A stretch of 64,000 bases of DNA, from the NCBI GenBank assembly GCA_016716385.1, contig JADJWL010000009.1, forward strand, positions 1 through 64,000, written 5' to 3'. How positions within the stretch are numbered: the first letter of the stretch is position 1; each line of letters begins with the position of its first letter. Origin of the DNA: Bryobacterales bacterium (GTDB taxonomy: Bacteria > Acidobacteriota > Terriglobia > Bryobacterales > Bryobacteraceae). Positions 17,794-28,153 of this stretch are shown in pieces. The position numbers and the translations under genes are program-made. The notes under the pieces are model-generated. The model worked only from the letters and a program-made list of their open reading frames with translations. It did no database searches and was not told the origin of the DNA.

Positions 17794-18678
17794 TCACCGC
17801 AGGGCGAGTTGGACTCCGCGGATCACCGTCTCCATGAACTGGCGGGCGTTCGACGCCAGACGGTCGATGCCTTCCGCCGTGTCCGGACGGGGAACGATCG
17901 GTTCGAAGATGTTCTCGAAGGCCAGCGGCATCTTGATGCCCATGCGGGCCACCGGCATCAGCAACTGGTAGTGATCGATCTCACCCAGGCCGGGGGCGCA
18001 GTCCTGGTCGACCGGCGTGTTGCGGTGATCCTTCAACGCGAACGCCCGCACGTCCCACCAGCATTGGCGGATGTCGGAGATCGGGTCGGCGTTCTCGTAG
18101 TCGAGCACGTTCCCGGCGTCATAGCAGACCTTGATGCCTTCGGCGCCCGAATCCTGGATCAGCCGCGCGCACATCCGGCCCGTGGCGGTGTTGCCGCCGT
18201 GCTGCTTGACGACGACCGTCACCCCGGCTTTCTTTGCCAAAGGACCGACGCGGCGCAGCGTGTCGACCGCCGCTTCGTATTCACCGGGGCGTGTGCGCCC
18301 GAACGTCAGCACGAAGGGCATTCCCGCGGCGGCCGCCTGCTCGACGCGGCGCGCGTGGGCGTCGTAGGCGTTGGGCTGCTCCAGGTTCACCGTCGTGAAC
18401 ATCATGACCGGTTCGAGCCCCATGTCCCGGCAGCGCGCGCCCAAGGCACGGGCTTCGGAAGGCGGAGCGTCAACCGCCATGCATGGCTTGCCTTCGTGAC
18501 TGGTGCCCCAGGCCACGGCGCGAAATCCCGACGCCGCAATTCCTCGCAGCGCCCGCTCCAGGGAGAAGCGGGAGTACGGCAGCGTCATGCAGGCAAGCTG
18601 GAACTCAGTGGGGCCCGACTGCGCGGATGCGGCAAGCGGCGCGAGCGCGGAGCCCAGGATCTGGCGGCGGGTCACCAT
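17794..18678 (-). CDS. Tat-exported sugar phosphate isomerase/epimerase-like TIM-barrel protein
   Basis: The protein (294 residues from ATG 18678; a GTG three codons upstream is an alternative) has a twin-arginine signal (VTRRQILGSALAPLAASA) and a xylose-isomerase-like TIM barrel (AP endonuclease family 2). Putative metal ligands include the His of VVKQHGGN, the Asp of CYDAGN and the Glu of LAFENIF. Such acidobacterial and planctomycete proteins are annotated as sugar epimerases or isomerases; the substrate is not predictable. It runs opposite to the cytochrome operon and in the same direction as thrC, 19 bases behind it. Confidence 0.8.
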   Translation of the reverse strand: MVTRRQILGSALAPLAASAQSGPTEFQLACMTLPYSRFSLERALRGIAASGFRAVAWGTSHEGKPCMAVDAPPSEARALGARCRDMGLEPVMMFTTVNLEQPNAYDAHARRVEQAAAAGMPFVLTFGRTRPGEYEAAVDTLRRVGPLAKKAGVTVVVKQHGGNTATGRMCARLIQDSGAEGIKVCYDAGNVLDYENADPISDIRQCWWDVRAFALKDHRNTPVDQDCAPGLGEIDHYQLLMPVARMGIKMPLAFENIFEPIVPRPDTAEGIDRLASNARQFMETVIRGVQLALR

Positions 18679-18697
18679 GGATTTCACTATATCCCCT

Positions 18698-19921
<1,224 letters not shown>

Positions 19922-19939
19922 GTGGCCTGGCAAATTTCT

Positions 19940-19945
19940 TATAAT
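19940..19945 (+). promoter_or_regulatory. Candidate -10 box for the lytic transglycosylase gene
   Basis: TATAAT lies 6 bases before ATG 19951 and 15 bases before the in-frame ATG 19960, in an otherwise GC-rich divergent intergenic gap. No good -35 is visible. If used, the transcript would start at or after 19951, favouring a leaderless message or the second ATG. Confidence 0.35.
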
Positions 19946-19950
19946 AGCGG

Positions 19951-20607
19951 ATGCGTTCGATGCGGCTTGCGGGATTGACAGTTTTTTTGACGGCACTGGC
20001 CTGGGGCGGGGAATTTGTGGTGCTCGAAAACGGCCAGCGCCTGTACGCGGACCGTCACGAACGGGAAGGCGCCGTCGTGCGGGTTTTCGCCCACGGCGGC
20101 ATGAGTGAGTTCGACGCAAGCCGAGTCGTGGCCGTGGAGCGCGAAGAGACGGTGGAAGCGGCGGCGCCGGCGGAACCGGAGACCGCCGCGGCTCCCGTCC
20201 CAAGGACGGCGCGGGATCTTGTGGATGAGGCGGCGCACCGGCACGGCTTGCCGGCTGGGTTTGTCCGTAGCGTGGTTACGGCCGAGTCCGGCTGGAATCC
20301 CGCCGCGATTTCGCCGAAGGGCGCCATTGGATACATGCAACTGATGCCCGGGACAGCACGCGCCCTTGGCGCCGACCCGCACGATCCCGCGCAGAATATC
20401 GAGGCGGGTGTCGCCTACCTGCGTGCGCTGCTGGTTCAGTACGACGGCGATACTGCGCGCGCGCTGGCGGCCTACAACGCCGGACCGGGGGCGGTGTCCC
20501 GCCACGGCGGCGTGCCGCCCTACCGGGAAACCCGGACTTACATTCAGCGCGTTCTGCGCGAATTCCAGAAGACGGCGGCGGCACGGGAGACCCATGCCGC
20601 GCGCTGA
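19951..20607 (+). CDS. Lytic transglycosylase, SLT domain
   Basis: The 218-residue exported protein has a signal peptide (LAGLTVFLTALAWGG), a short N-terminal domain (GEFVVLENGQRLYADRHERE, probably SH3-like) and an SLT domain from about residue 90. The catalytic Glu is in VVTAESGWNP, followed by SPKGAIGYMQLMPGTA and ALAAYNAGPGAV, the three classical motifs. It should cleave peptidoglycan glycan strands to 1,6-anhydromuropeptides in the periplasm. A second in-frame ATG at 19960 is possible. Confidence 0.9.
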   Translation: MRSMRLAGLTVFLTALAWGGEFVVLENGQRLYADRHEREGAVVRVFAHGGMSEFDASRVVAVEREETVEAAAPAEPETAAAPVPRTARDLVDEAAHRHGLPAGFVRSVVTAESGWNPAAISPKGAIGYMQLMPGTARALGADPHDPAQNIEAGVAYLRALLVQYDGDTARALAAYNAGPGAVSRHGGVPPYRETRTYIQRVLREFQKTAAARETHAAR

Positions 20608-20646
20608 AACGAAAGGATCACGCGCCCATCGTGCGCAACCTCCCGA

Positions 20647-21417
20647 ATGAAGAAGAGAATCCTGGCGATTCACGCACACCCAGACGATGTGGAGATTCTC
20701 GCCGGCGGAACATTGGCTCTATTGAGCGCGGGCGGTCACGACCTGACGATCGTGACCATGACGCCGGGAGACTGCGGCTCCGCGCACCACTCGCCCGAAG
20801 AAATTGCGGCAATCCGCAGATCCGAAGCGGCGGCGGCGGCCACGCGGATCGGCGCCCGGTACCTGTGCGCGGAGTTTCGCGACCTGTCCATCTTCAGCGA
20901 CGAACCTTCGCGCCGGCGGATCGTGGAGTTGTTGCGCCGCACCCGGCCCGAGATCGTGCTCACCTCTGCGCCGGTCGACTACATGGCGGACCACGAGGCG
21001 ACCAGCATGCTCGTGCGGGACGCCTGCTTCGCCGCCCCGGCCGCGAACTACAATACCCACGACCTGGAACCGGCGGCCGCGCTACCGGCGATCCCGCATC
21101 TGTACTTCATGGACCCGATCGGCGGCGTTGACCGCGACGAGCGTCCCATCCAGGCCGATTTCTACGTCGACATCTCCTCGCGCATGGCGGTCAAGAAACA
21201 GATGCTGGCCGAACACCGCAGCCAGCGCGACTGGCTGCTCCACCATCACGGCATGGACGACTACATCGACCAGATGGAGCGCTGGTCGGCGTCGATCGGC
21301 AAGCGCGCCGGCGTGACCGCGGCCGAAGGCTTCCGGCAGTACCGGGGCCACCCCTATCCGCCTTCGCCGTTGCTTCAGGAACTCCTGAGTGGCTACGTCC
21401 ACTGCCGCGCGGCCTGA
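20647..21417 (+). CDS. PIG-L/LmbE family N-acetylglucosaminyl-type deacetylase
   Basis: The 256-residue protein opens with ILAIHAHPDDVEILAGGT, the zinc-binding AHPDD motif of LmbE/PIG-L deacetylases, and later has YMADHEATSMLVRDA with the third zinc histidine (DHE). Members remove acetyl groups from GlcNAc-containing conjugates such as mycothiol or bacillithiol precursors; the substrate here is unknown. No signal peptide is visible. The stop abuts the stop of the convergent cax gene exactly (TGA|TCA). Confidence 0.85.
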   Translation: MKKRILAIHAHPDDVEILAGGTLALLSAGGHDLTIVTMTPGDCGSAHHSPEEIAAIRRSEAAAAATRIGARYLCAEFRDLSIFSDEPSRRRIVELLRRTRPEIVLTSAPVDYMADHEATSMLVRDACFAAPAANYNTHDLEPAAALPAIPHLYFMDPIGGVDRDERPIQADFYVDISSRMAVKKQMLAEHRSQRDWLLHHHGMDDYIDQMERWSASIGKRAGVTAAEGFRQYRGHPYPPSPLLQELLSGYVHCRAA

Positions 21418-22470
21418 TCACGGTGCGGCAGGCAAGAGGTAGAACACAAACGCCAGAATCAGGTAGACGGCGAGCAACTGCGCGCCTTCGTACCAGTTCG
21501 ACTCTCCGTCGGAGGCGACCTGGACGAGGATGAACACCGAGAGCGCCACAGCCATGACCTCGGCCGGTGTGAACACCAGGTCAAGCGGCGCGGGCGCCAG
21601 CCAGTAGCTGGCAAGAACGAGCACTGGCGCGACAAAGAGCGCCACCTGCTGGCTGCTGCCCGCGGCGATGGCCACGGCAAGATCCATACGGTTCTTGTAG
21701 GCGGCCACAATCGCACTCGAGTGCTCAGCGGCGTTGCCCACAACTGCGACTACGATGACGCCGACAAACACAGGCGTCATCCCAAATGCGTCCGCCGCAT
21801 GTTCCACCGCGCCAACCAGGATTTCGCTGATCCAGGCGATCAGTCCGGTGGCCGCCAGGAGCACCGCCACGGACTTGCGGACGCTCCAGCCGTCCTCCAG
21901 GTGCTTCCGCCCGTGATCGCCGCCCCCAAGATGGCCCTTGTGCGTATGCAGCGAGAACAGAAGGCTCAGGCCATAGCTGATCAGCAGGACGACTGAGATC
22001 TCGACGCTCAAGTCGCGGTCCCGGGCCACATCCTTCGCCAGATAGTGAAACAGAGCGGGAGCAATCAACGCGATCGCCGCCAGCGATAAGGAGGTGGTCT
22101 GCGTCCGGGCGGCCAGGACGTTGAAACGCTGCGTCTCGTGCCGCACGCCGCCTGCGACCATGGCGGCTCCCAGGACGAGCAGAATATTGCCAATAATCGA
22201 TCCTGTAATCGACGCCTTAACCACTTCGTAAAGACCGGCACGCAGCGCCACGAGCGCGATGATCAGCTCGGCGGCGTTGCCGAAAGTCGCATTGAGGAGG
22301 CCGCCCGCCGCTTCGCTGGTGCGGTCTGCCAGGTGTTCCGTAGCATGTCCGAGCCAGGCGGCCAGTGGCAGCACCGCTCCGCACGCCAGCAGGAAGATGA
22401 GAGTCTGCGACTCCGGCCAAAGGTACCGGACCGCGACCGTCGCGGGAACCAGAACGAGGAGCCAGTTCAT
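21418..22470 (-). CDS. cax: Calcium/proton antiporter, CaCA/Cax family
   Basis: The 350-residue protein has about ten to eleven membrane helices and the two inverted c-repeat motifs of Ca2+/cation antiporters: LLNATFGNAAELIIALVAL and VVAVVGNAAEHSSAIVAA. The central hydrophilic loop carries the acidic/His stretch common in Cax proteins (LHTHKGHLGGGDHGRKHLED). It should export Ca2+ in exchange for H+ at the inner membrane. Its stop abuts that of the PIG-L gene. Confidence 0.92.
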   Translation of the reverse strand: MNWLLVLVPATVAVRYLWPESQTLIFLLACGAVLPLAAWLGHATEHLADRTSEAAGGLLNATFGNAAELIIALVALRAGLYEVVKASITGSIIGNILLVLGAAMVAGGVRHETQRFNVLAARTQTTSLSLAAIALIAPALFHYLAKDVARDRDLSVEISVVLLISYGLSLLFSLHTHKGHLGGGDHGRKHLEDGWSVRKSVAVLLAATGLIAWISEILVGAVEHAADAFGMTPVFVGVIVVAVVGNAAEHSSAIVAAYKNRMDLAVAIAAGSSQQVALFVAPVLVLASYWLAPAPLDLVFTPAEVMAVALSVFILVQVASDGESNWYEGAQLLAVYLILAFVFYLLPAAP

Positions 22471-22523
22471 TGGGAAATCACCCGAGTGTAGCGCCGATCG
22501 TGCCGGTGCGGTGTGAAGGTTGC

Positions 22524-23801
22524 TTAACCACCTGGCTCTTTGGCTTCGAGACGCGCCCGCAGCCGATCAGCGTGCATTCGCAGGTTGTAGAGCTCTTCGC
22601 CGTAGGACGGTGGTACCGAGATCTGGTCGAGTTCCCGTTCCACCGATCCGAGCCGCTCCAGACTCCGCGCGATGTTTGTTTCGCGCTCCGTATCGACCTG
22701 CCTCAGCACCTTATACCAGCGATAGATCCGCGACCGCACACGCCAGCGGTAGATGTGCGGGGCGGCGCGGCCCAGCGGGATGAGCAGCGTGATCAGAGGC
22801 AGCAGGAGGATCTTCAGGCGATCCACGGCCGAAGCCGCCCAGTACGGCAGGTATTGATACAGGAGCCCCGGCCCGGATCGCAGGAACCGGCGGGCCTGCC
22901 GGTTCATCGGGAATTCCGCGTGCGAGTCGCTCGGAAACCGGCCGGCGGGAGTGAACAGGTCGCCGCGCTCGTGGACGGCAACCAGCGCCTGCATCAGCAG
23001 GGGAGGGAGGGCCGGATGTAGATCTTCCCGCGCGACCAGCGAAGCGGCCGGCGCCAGAAGCGTCTTCTCGCCGGGAGGCAGGTTCCTTGCCAGGTCGATG
23101 CCGCCTTCGGGCAGAGTCACCCGGGAGAGAAAGTGGAACCGGCGCTGGTAGGCCAAGCTGCGCCCGAAGTCCATCAGGCTGACTTCGTCGGACCCCAGAA
23201 GACGGCGGATGAACGCCGCGTCGGCGCCGCTGACGAACATCGCGGCATCGGCCTCGCCGGAAAGCAGTGCCGCTTCCGCATCAGCCGGCGTCAGGATGAG
23301 AAGCGTGGCGCTGGCCGAGTCGATGCCGTTCATTTCGAGAAGCCGCATGGCGAGGCGCTGCGTTCCGCTGCCGTCCGGACCGCAGGCAATACGGCGTCCG
23401 CGCAGGTCGTAGAGCGCAGTCACCGGGATCCTGGTCCGGTGGAACACCCAGAGCGGTTCGAAAAAGACCGAGCCTAAGGTTTGAAGTCCCTGATGTGAGC
23501 CTGAGGCAGCGCCGCCCTGGTGAAACGCCAGCTTGACCGCTCCGGATTCGAGCAACTCCAGATTCTCGACCGCGCCGGCGGTGGCGACAACTTCGAGTTC
23601 AATGCCCTCGCGGGCGATCCATTCGGCGTAGCGCAGGGCAAACGCGTGGTACGAACCTCCGGGCGCACCGGCAGCGATACGGATCTTCCGCGGCGGGGGA
23701 GGTTCAACCGAGCGCCAGGCAAGGGTGAACGCCCCGATGACAACAGCGGCGATCCCGAGCCAGAGGAGAATGCCCGGCAGGTCGCGCGGGGGTCGCGGCA
23801 T
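22524..23801 (-). CDS. TAXI-family solute-binding protein with membrane and coiled-coil tail
   Basis: The 425-residue protein has an N-terminal anchor (ILLWLGIAAVVIGAFTLAW) and a TAXI-type binding domain (KIRIAAGAPGGSYHAFALRY; KLAFHQGG; LRGRRIACGPDGSGTQ; GEADAAMFVSGAD). A second span follows near residue 320 (LKILLLPLITLLIPLG), and then a cytoplasmic helical tail. TAXI proteins bind carboxylates for TRAP transporters, but no TRAP permease is adjacent, and the tethered form with a cytoplasmic tail suggests sensing rather than classical transport. That last point is inference. Confidence 0.85.
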   Translation of the reverse strand: MPRPPRDLPGILLWLGIAAVVIGAFTLAWRSVEPPPPRKIRIAAGAPGGSYHAFALRYAEWIAREGIELEVVATAGAVENLELLESGAVKLAFHQGGAASGSHQGLQTLGSVFFEPLWVFHRTRIPVTALYDLRGRRIACGPDGSGTQRLAMRLLEMNGIDSASATLLILTPADAEAALLSGEADAAMFVSGADAAFIRRLLGSDEVSLMDFGRSLAYQRRFHFLSRVTLPEGGIDLARNLPPGEKTLLAPAASLVAREDLHPALPPLLMQALVAVHERGDLFTPAGRFPSDSHAEFPMNRQARRFLRSGPGLLYQYLPYWAASAVDRLKILLLPLITLLIPLGRAAPHIYRWRVRSRIYRWYKVLRQVDTERETNIARSLERLGSVERELDQISVPPSYGEELYNLRMHADRLRARLEAKEPGG

Positions 23802-23895
23802 ACCTCCAGACTAGCGGTCACGGCGAGAGAGACGCAAAAGTTGACATAATACTTGTTCTCGGCAGTGCCAGCAAGAGGCCATAGCAAAGGCCCCC

Positions 23896-25212
23896 TTACC
23901 AGCGCGGCAGGATCCGCCGCCAGTTCGGATCGACGTGCTTGCGCATCTCGGCTTCGTCGTCGCGCTTCCGAAACGGGATCTTTTCGTACCGCTCGCGGCC
24001 GCGGGCGACCTGGTCATAGTCCAACTCGACGCCCAGTCCGGGCGTGTCCGGAATCCGGACGCAGCCGTTCACGAACTGAATCCGCCCTCCGGCGACCACC
24101 TCGTCGGTCGCGGTCTGCCACGGGTAGTGCGTGTCGCAGGCATACGTCAGATGCGGCGACGCCGCCGCGGCGTGCGTCATCGCCATCAGACTCACGCCGA
24201 GGTGGCTGTTCGAGTGCATCGACAGGCCCATGCGGAGCACTTCGCACACGCGGGCCAATGCCTGCAACTGCCGCAACCCGCCCCAGTAGTGCGGGTCGCT
24301 GAGGACGATCTGCACGGCGTCCAGGTCGCGCGCGGTCGTCAAATCGGCGAAATGCGTAACGGCGACATTGCTGGCAAGCGGCGTGTCGTTGCCCTCTTCG
24401 AGCAGGCGGCGCCGGACTTCGCCCATACCTTCGAGCGTCGCGCACGGATCCTCAAGATATCCTCCGTCGCTCAACTCCTGCCGCAGCGCGCGCCCCACCT
24501 GGATCGACGTCTCGATGCCCCAGGCGCAGTTCGGATCGATGCGCAGTGGATAGGCGGCGCCGAACTCTTCGCGCAGCGCCCGGATCGTCGCAATCTCCGT
24601 ATCCGGGTCGAGCACGCCGCCCTTGAGCTTGATCTCGCGAAAGCCGTACTGGTCCACCATCTGCCGGCACTCGCGGACCGTCGAAGCCGGATCGAGCACT
24701 TCCCCGAACTCGTCCTCTCGCGCATCGTCCCCCAGGCCGCCGCCGCCGGCGTGCTTGTAGAACAGATAGGCGGAATAGGAGACTTCGTCGCGCGCGCGGC
24801 CTCCCAGCAGGTCGCAGACGGGCTTTCCCACTGCCTTACCGATGATGTCGAGGCAGGCCACCTCGATCGCGGCAAAGGTCCGGTTCGGGCGGTCCAGCGG
24901 ATTCTCGCCCGGGACGAGGTATGTCTGGCTTCTGCCCCCGGCGACGTCGGCCGCCACTTCCCCGCCCCCGGCAAGTTGCCGGAAGAGACGAGTCAACTGG
25001 AACGGGTCCATCCCGATGACGTGCGGCCGCGCCGCTTCGAGTCCTTCGAGAGGTCCCTCACCGCCATACGTCTCGGCGATGCCCGTGATGCCGTCGCTGG
25101 TCTTCAACTCAACGATGGTGCGCAGAGCATACGGCGCGTGCAGTCCGTACGAACTCCGCAGCGGCGGGTCCGCGATCGCAATGGGGTGCAGAATCATCCC
25201 GGTGATGTACAT
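23896..25212 (-). CDS. gudD: Glucarate dehydratase (enolase superfamily)
   Basis: The 438-residue protein should dehydrate D-glucarate to 5-keto-4-deoxyglucarate. Motifs in order fit GlucD: KLKGGV (the KxK base pair), the Asp of RIDPNCAW, the Glu of YLEDPC, the Asn of LASNVAVTHF, the Asp of VLSDPHYWGG and the His of SMHSNSHLGVS. ATHTLTYACDTHYPWQ-type residues near the end are also GlucD-like. ATG 25212 is chosen because GGAG sits about 6 bases upstream; the frame extends to a TTG at 25227. No other sugar-acid genes are adjacent. Confidence 0.88.
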   Translation of the reverse strand: MYITGMILHPIAIADPPLRSSYGLHAPYALRTIVELKTSDGITGIAETYGGEGPLEGLEAARPHVIGMDPFQLTRLFRQLAGGGEVAADVAGGRSQTYLVPGENPLDRPNRTFAAIEVACLDIIGKAVGKPVCDLLGGRARDEVSYSAYLFYKHAGGGGLGDDAREDEFGEVLDPASTVRECRQMVDQYGFREIKLKGGVLDPDTEIATIRALREEFGAAYPLRIDPNCAWGIETSIQVGRALRQELSDGGYLEDPCATLEGMGEVRRRLLEEGNDTPLASNVAVTHFADLTTARDLDAVQIVLSDPHYWGGLRQLQALARVCEVLRMGLSMHSNSHLGVSLMAMTHAAAASPHLTYACDTHYPWQTATDEVVAGGRIQFVNGCVRIPDTPGLGVELDYDQVARGRERYEKIPFRKRDDEAEMRKHVDPNWRRILPRW

Positions 25213-25304
25213 TTTGCTCCGTCCCAATGGTAAGGTTTGCCCGTCCGGGGCGTCGAGGCCCGGTTTTCCGCGGTTGGCCCATAATTTGCCGTTGGAGTCG
25301 GCGA

Positions 25305-25418
25305 ATGATGGACTCCCTGGTGGTTCTCGCTGCTTTCTCGGTGAGCCTTGGCGCGGCGCTGGCGGTCGAGCGGTTGCTGCTCGCGCTCGTCGTCCGCCTG
25401 ATGGCCGCCGGCAAATGA
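25305..25418 (+). CDS. 37-residue single-span membrane mini-protein
   Basis: A short frame from ATG 25305 (or 25308), with GGAG about 10 bases upstream, encodes an almost wholly hydrophobic helix (SLVVLAAFSVSLGAALAVE) followed by LLLALVVRLMAAGK. It ends in TGA that abuts the stop of the minus-strand small gene. The function is unknown. The balance of a Shine-Dalgarno sequence and a membrane helix supports it modestly. Confidence 0.45.
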   Translation: MMDSLVVLAAFSVSLGAALAVERLLLALVVRLMAAGK

Positions 25419-25598
25419 TCAGCGGCGGGCGCGACGCTGCGGGTTGTGGACCTTCGTCTCGTGGCGCTTCGTCTTCTTGCGCTTCGGCTTTGAGATGATA
25501 AAGGTTCCGCTTCCCAGGTATTCGGCGCGGTACAGTTTGTCGTTCGGCTTTTCGTCTGCCAAGCAGGTCTCCTTCAGAAGTGCGATTTGATCCTTCAT
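25419..25598 (-). CDS. 59-residue basic small protein, unknown
   Basis: The product starts MKDQIALLKETCLADEKPND, continues with a beta-like segment (YLGSGTFIISKPKRKK) and ends in a very basic tail (HNPQRRARR). An in-frame ATG four codons upstream (25610) is an alternative start. I do not recognise the family. The basic tail suggests nucleic-acid or ribosome binding, which is inference only. The stop shares TGATCA with the convergent mini-protein gene. Confidence 0.6.
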   Translation of the reverse strand: MKDQIALLKETCLADEKPNDKLYRAEYLGSGTFIISKPKRKKTKRHETKVHNPQRRARR

Positions 25599-25628
25599 TG
25601 TAGCGCGCATTATCCTGGTAGTGTCCTC

Positions 25629-26948
25629 ATGCAAGAGTCCGGGGCCGCCGAACGGCCTCAAACCCCAGGCCCCGGCGAGATCGCCGGACGGGCAGGCGTC
25701 CCGCCCGTCGCGAGTGCCTCGGCGTTCGCCAGGACGTTTCGCACGCTTCGCCACCGCAATTTCCGGCTGTATCTCGGCGGCCTCGTGGTGTCTCTCGCGG
25801 GAACGTGGATGCAAACGGTGGCGCAAAGCTGGCTGGTCTATCGCCTGACCCGGTCGGAATGGCTGATGGGCGCCACCTGGTTCTGCATCCAGGCGCCCGT
25901 GCTGGCGCTCGGACCGCTCGGGGGAATCGTCTCGGACCGCTACTCCCGCCTCAAGATTGTCCGCATTACGCAGGTTCTGTCGATGCTGCAGGCGTTCGCT
26001 CTGGCCGCCCTCACTCTGTCCGGACGGGTGGAGCCCTGGCACATCCTGAGCCTGGGCGGCGTCCTTGGCGCGATCAATGCGTTCGACATGCCCGCGCGCA
26101 ACGCGCTCATCATTCATCTCACGGGCAAGGACGAACTGCTCAGCGCCATTTCTTTGAACTCAACCGTGTTCAACGCCGCCCGCGTCGTCGGACCGGCGCT
26201 GGCGGGCTTGCTCGTCGCCGCGGTCGGCGAGGGCTGGTGTTTCCTTCTCAACGGCGTGAGTTTCCTGGCTGTGATCGGCTCCCTGCTCGCGATCAGGCTC
26301 GATCCGGTGCGTCCGGCTGTGCAGCCTGCATCGACCTGGACTTCGCTCGCCGACGGATTCCGCTACGCCGGCAGAAATCCCGCCCTCCGCCCGCTCCTCA
26401 CGCTGATGGCTTTGACGACGCTCGCGAACATGCCGCTCCTCGTGCTGATTCCCTTCTTCGCCGGAGACATCTTCGGACGGGGGTCGGAAGGTCTGGGGAC
26501 TCTCATGGCCGCCATGGGGGGCGGGGCGATGGTCGGGGTGCTGGCGCTCGCCAGCCGCGACCGGATCGACGGACTGCCCCGGCTCACCGGTCTGAGCGCT
26601 CTGGCCCTTGGCGCGGGCTACCTGGCCTTTTCGGTGGCGCCTTCCTACTGGGTTGCGCTCGTGCTGATGCCGGCGATCGGCTTCAGCCTGATGCGGATGA
26701 TGGCATCGGCCAATACTTTGATCCAGAGTGTCGTGGAGGAAGGATACCGGGGACGGGTGATGGCGATGTATACGATGACCGTTGTGGGATTGGGCCCGTT
26801 CGGCAGCCTGGCCGCCGGGGCGCTGGCCGGTTGGACCGGGCCGCGCGCGGTGGTGGCGGCGGGTGGACTCCTGTGCATCGTGGCGGCAATGACCCTGCGC
26901 GCGAAAGCGTCGGCGATCTCCGATGAACTCACAAGGAAAGCCGCATGA
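25629..26948 (+). CDS. MFS exporter, EntS/MefA-like (MFS_3)
   Basis: The protein (439 residues from ATG 25629) has a soluble N-terminal extension of about 30 residues and then 12 predicted membrane helices. Family features include RHRNFRLYLGGLVVSLAGTWMQ-type helix 1, WLVYRLTRSEWLMG, GPLGGIVSDRYSR (MFS signature loop) and NALIIHLTGKDEL. These match the EntS/macrolide-efflux branch of MFS exporters. The substrate is unknown. Its stop overlaps the metalloprotease start by ATGA, so the two are co-translated. Confidence 0.88.
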   Translation: MQESGAAERPQTPGPGEIAGRAGVPPVASASAFARTFRTLRHRNFRLYLGGLVVSLAGTWMQTVAQSWLVYRLTRSEWLMGATWFCIQAPVLALGPLGGIVSDRYSRLKIVRITQVLSMLQAFALAALTLSGRVEPWHILSLGGVLGAINAFDMPARNALIIHLTGKDELLSAISLNSTVFNAARVVGPALAGLLVAAVGEGWCFLLNGVSFLAVIGSLLAIRLDPVRPAVQPASTWTSLADGFRYAGRNPALRPLLTLMALTTLANMPLLVLIPFFAGDIFGRGSEGLGTLMAAMGGGAMVGVLALASRDRIDGLPRLTGLSALALGAGYLAFSVAPSYWVALVLMPAIGFSLMRMMASANTLIQSVVEEGYRGRVMAMYTMTVVGLGPFGSLAAGALAGWTGPRAVVAAGGLLCIVAAMTLRAKASAISDELTRKAA

Positions 26949-28153
26949 CGCGCTGTCTGCTCGCCTTTCTCGTTCTCACGGCCGCGGCGGCTCAGGAACC
27001 TGCCGTCTTCCGCGAGATCGGCCGCGCGACCAAAGAACTGGCGGAGATCTCCGGACTCGAAACGCGCAAGCCCGTCCCGTATGAACTGATCGACCGGAAC
27101 CGCGTGGAGAAGTTTCTGCGGGAACGCATGCGCGAGGTGATCAAACCCGAAGAGATCCGGGCCGAGGAGATCACGCTCAAAAAGTTCGGATTCGTGCCCA
27201 GGGAGTTCAATCTCGAACAGTCGACGATCGAGCTTCTCACCGAGCAGGCGGCGGCGTTCTACGACTTCAAGAAGAAGAAGCTCTTCCTCACGGACTGGGC
27301 CAGTTCCGATATGCAGGAATCGGCTCTTGTGCACGAACTGGCGCACGCGCTTGCCGACCAGCACTTCGACCTCGACAAGTTCACTAAAGGCGCGGGCGAG
27401 AGCGATGACAGCGCCCTGGCGCGGATGGCGGTGATGGAAGGACAGGCCACCTGGCTGATGTCGGAGGTGTTCGCCCGGCGCAACGGCTCAACGCTCATCG
27501 GCAATCCGGCGCTGGCCGAGTCCATGAACCGGGCCAGCGAAAGCGGCGCCGAACAGTATCCCGTCTTCTCCGGCTCGCCCCTCTATCTCAAGGAAACGCT
27601 TGTCTTTCCCTATGCCAAGGGACTGCTGTTCCAGCAGGCGGTGGCGGACCGCATGGGGAAGGAGGGCTTCACGGAGGTGTTCCGGCGGCCGCCGACAACG
27701 TCCCAGCAGATCCTTCATCCGGAAAAGTACTTCGACCGGGTGCAGCCATCGGTGCCGGATTTGCCCCGAATGCCGGGCCGCGGGTTCAAGACGTTGACGA
27801 AGGGGATGTTCGGCGAACTCGATTGCCAGATCCTGATCCGGCAGTACGCCTCGCGGGAGCGCGCGGAAACCCTGGCGCCGTTGTGGCGCGGCGGGCAGTA
27901 TCACGTCCGGGAATACCGCAAGAAGGGCCTCGTGGTGCTGTCGCTGGCGGTGGACTGGCAGACTCAGGAGGCGGCGGAGGAGTTCTTCGCTTTCTACCGC
28001 AATCTGCTGGCGCAAAAGTGGACCCGTCTGGATGTCACGGACGAGAGCGCCACGCGGCTGACCGGCCGCGGCGACGACGGGTATTTCGAGGTGACCCGCG
28101 ACGGCTCAGTCGTGCGGAGCGTGGAAGGCTTGGAGCGTCCGGCCGCGCGTTAG
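26945..28153 (+). CDS. Exported HExxH metalloprotease-like protein
   Basis: The 402-residue protein has a signal peptide (LLAFLVLTAAAAQ). Its zinc motif is HELAHALADQHFDL at about residue 130, followed by a downstream Glu in MAVMEGQATWLM, the gluzincin-like pattern of a family common in Acidobacteria. Later parts (YPVFSGSPLYLKETLVFPYA; PTTSQQILHPEKYF) are conserved in that group. The product is probably periplasmic. Coupling with an MFS exporter is conserved by overlap here, but the meaning is not known. Confidence 0.78.
   Translation: MTRCLLAFLVLTAAAAQEPAVFREIGRATKELAEISGLETRKPVPYELIDRNRVEKFLRERMREVIKPEEIRAEEITLKKFGFVPREFNLEQSTIELLTEQAAAFYDFKKKKLFLTDWASSDMQESALVHELAHALADQHFDLDKFTKGAGESDDSALARMAVMEGQATWLMSEVFARRNGSTLIGNPALAESMNRASESGAEQYPVFSGSPLYLKETLVFPYAKGLLFQQAVADRMGKEGFTEVFRRPPTTSQQILHPEKYFDRVQPSVPDLPRMPGRGFKTLTKGMFGELDCQILIRQYASRERAETLAPLWRGGQYHVREYRKKGLVVLSLAVDWQTQEAAEEFFAFYRNLLAQKWTRLDVTDESATRLTGRGDDGYFEVTRDGSVVRSVEGLERPAAR

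Noticed and set aside
23935..25233. Plus-strand open frame of 432 codons antisense to glucarate dehydratase
   Set aside because: The minus-strand frame carries all catalytic motifs of the enolase superfamily; this one has none.
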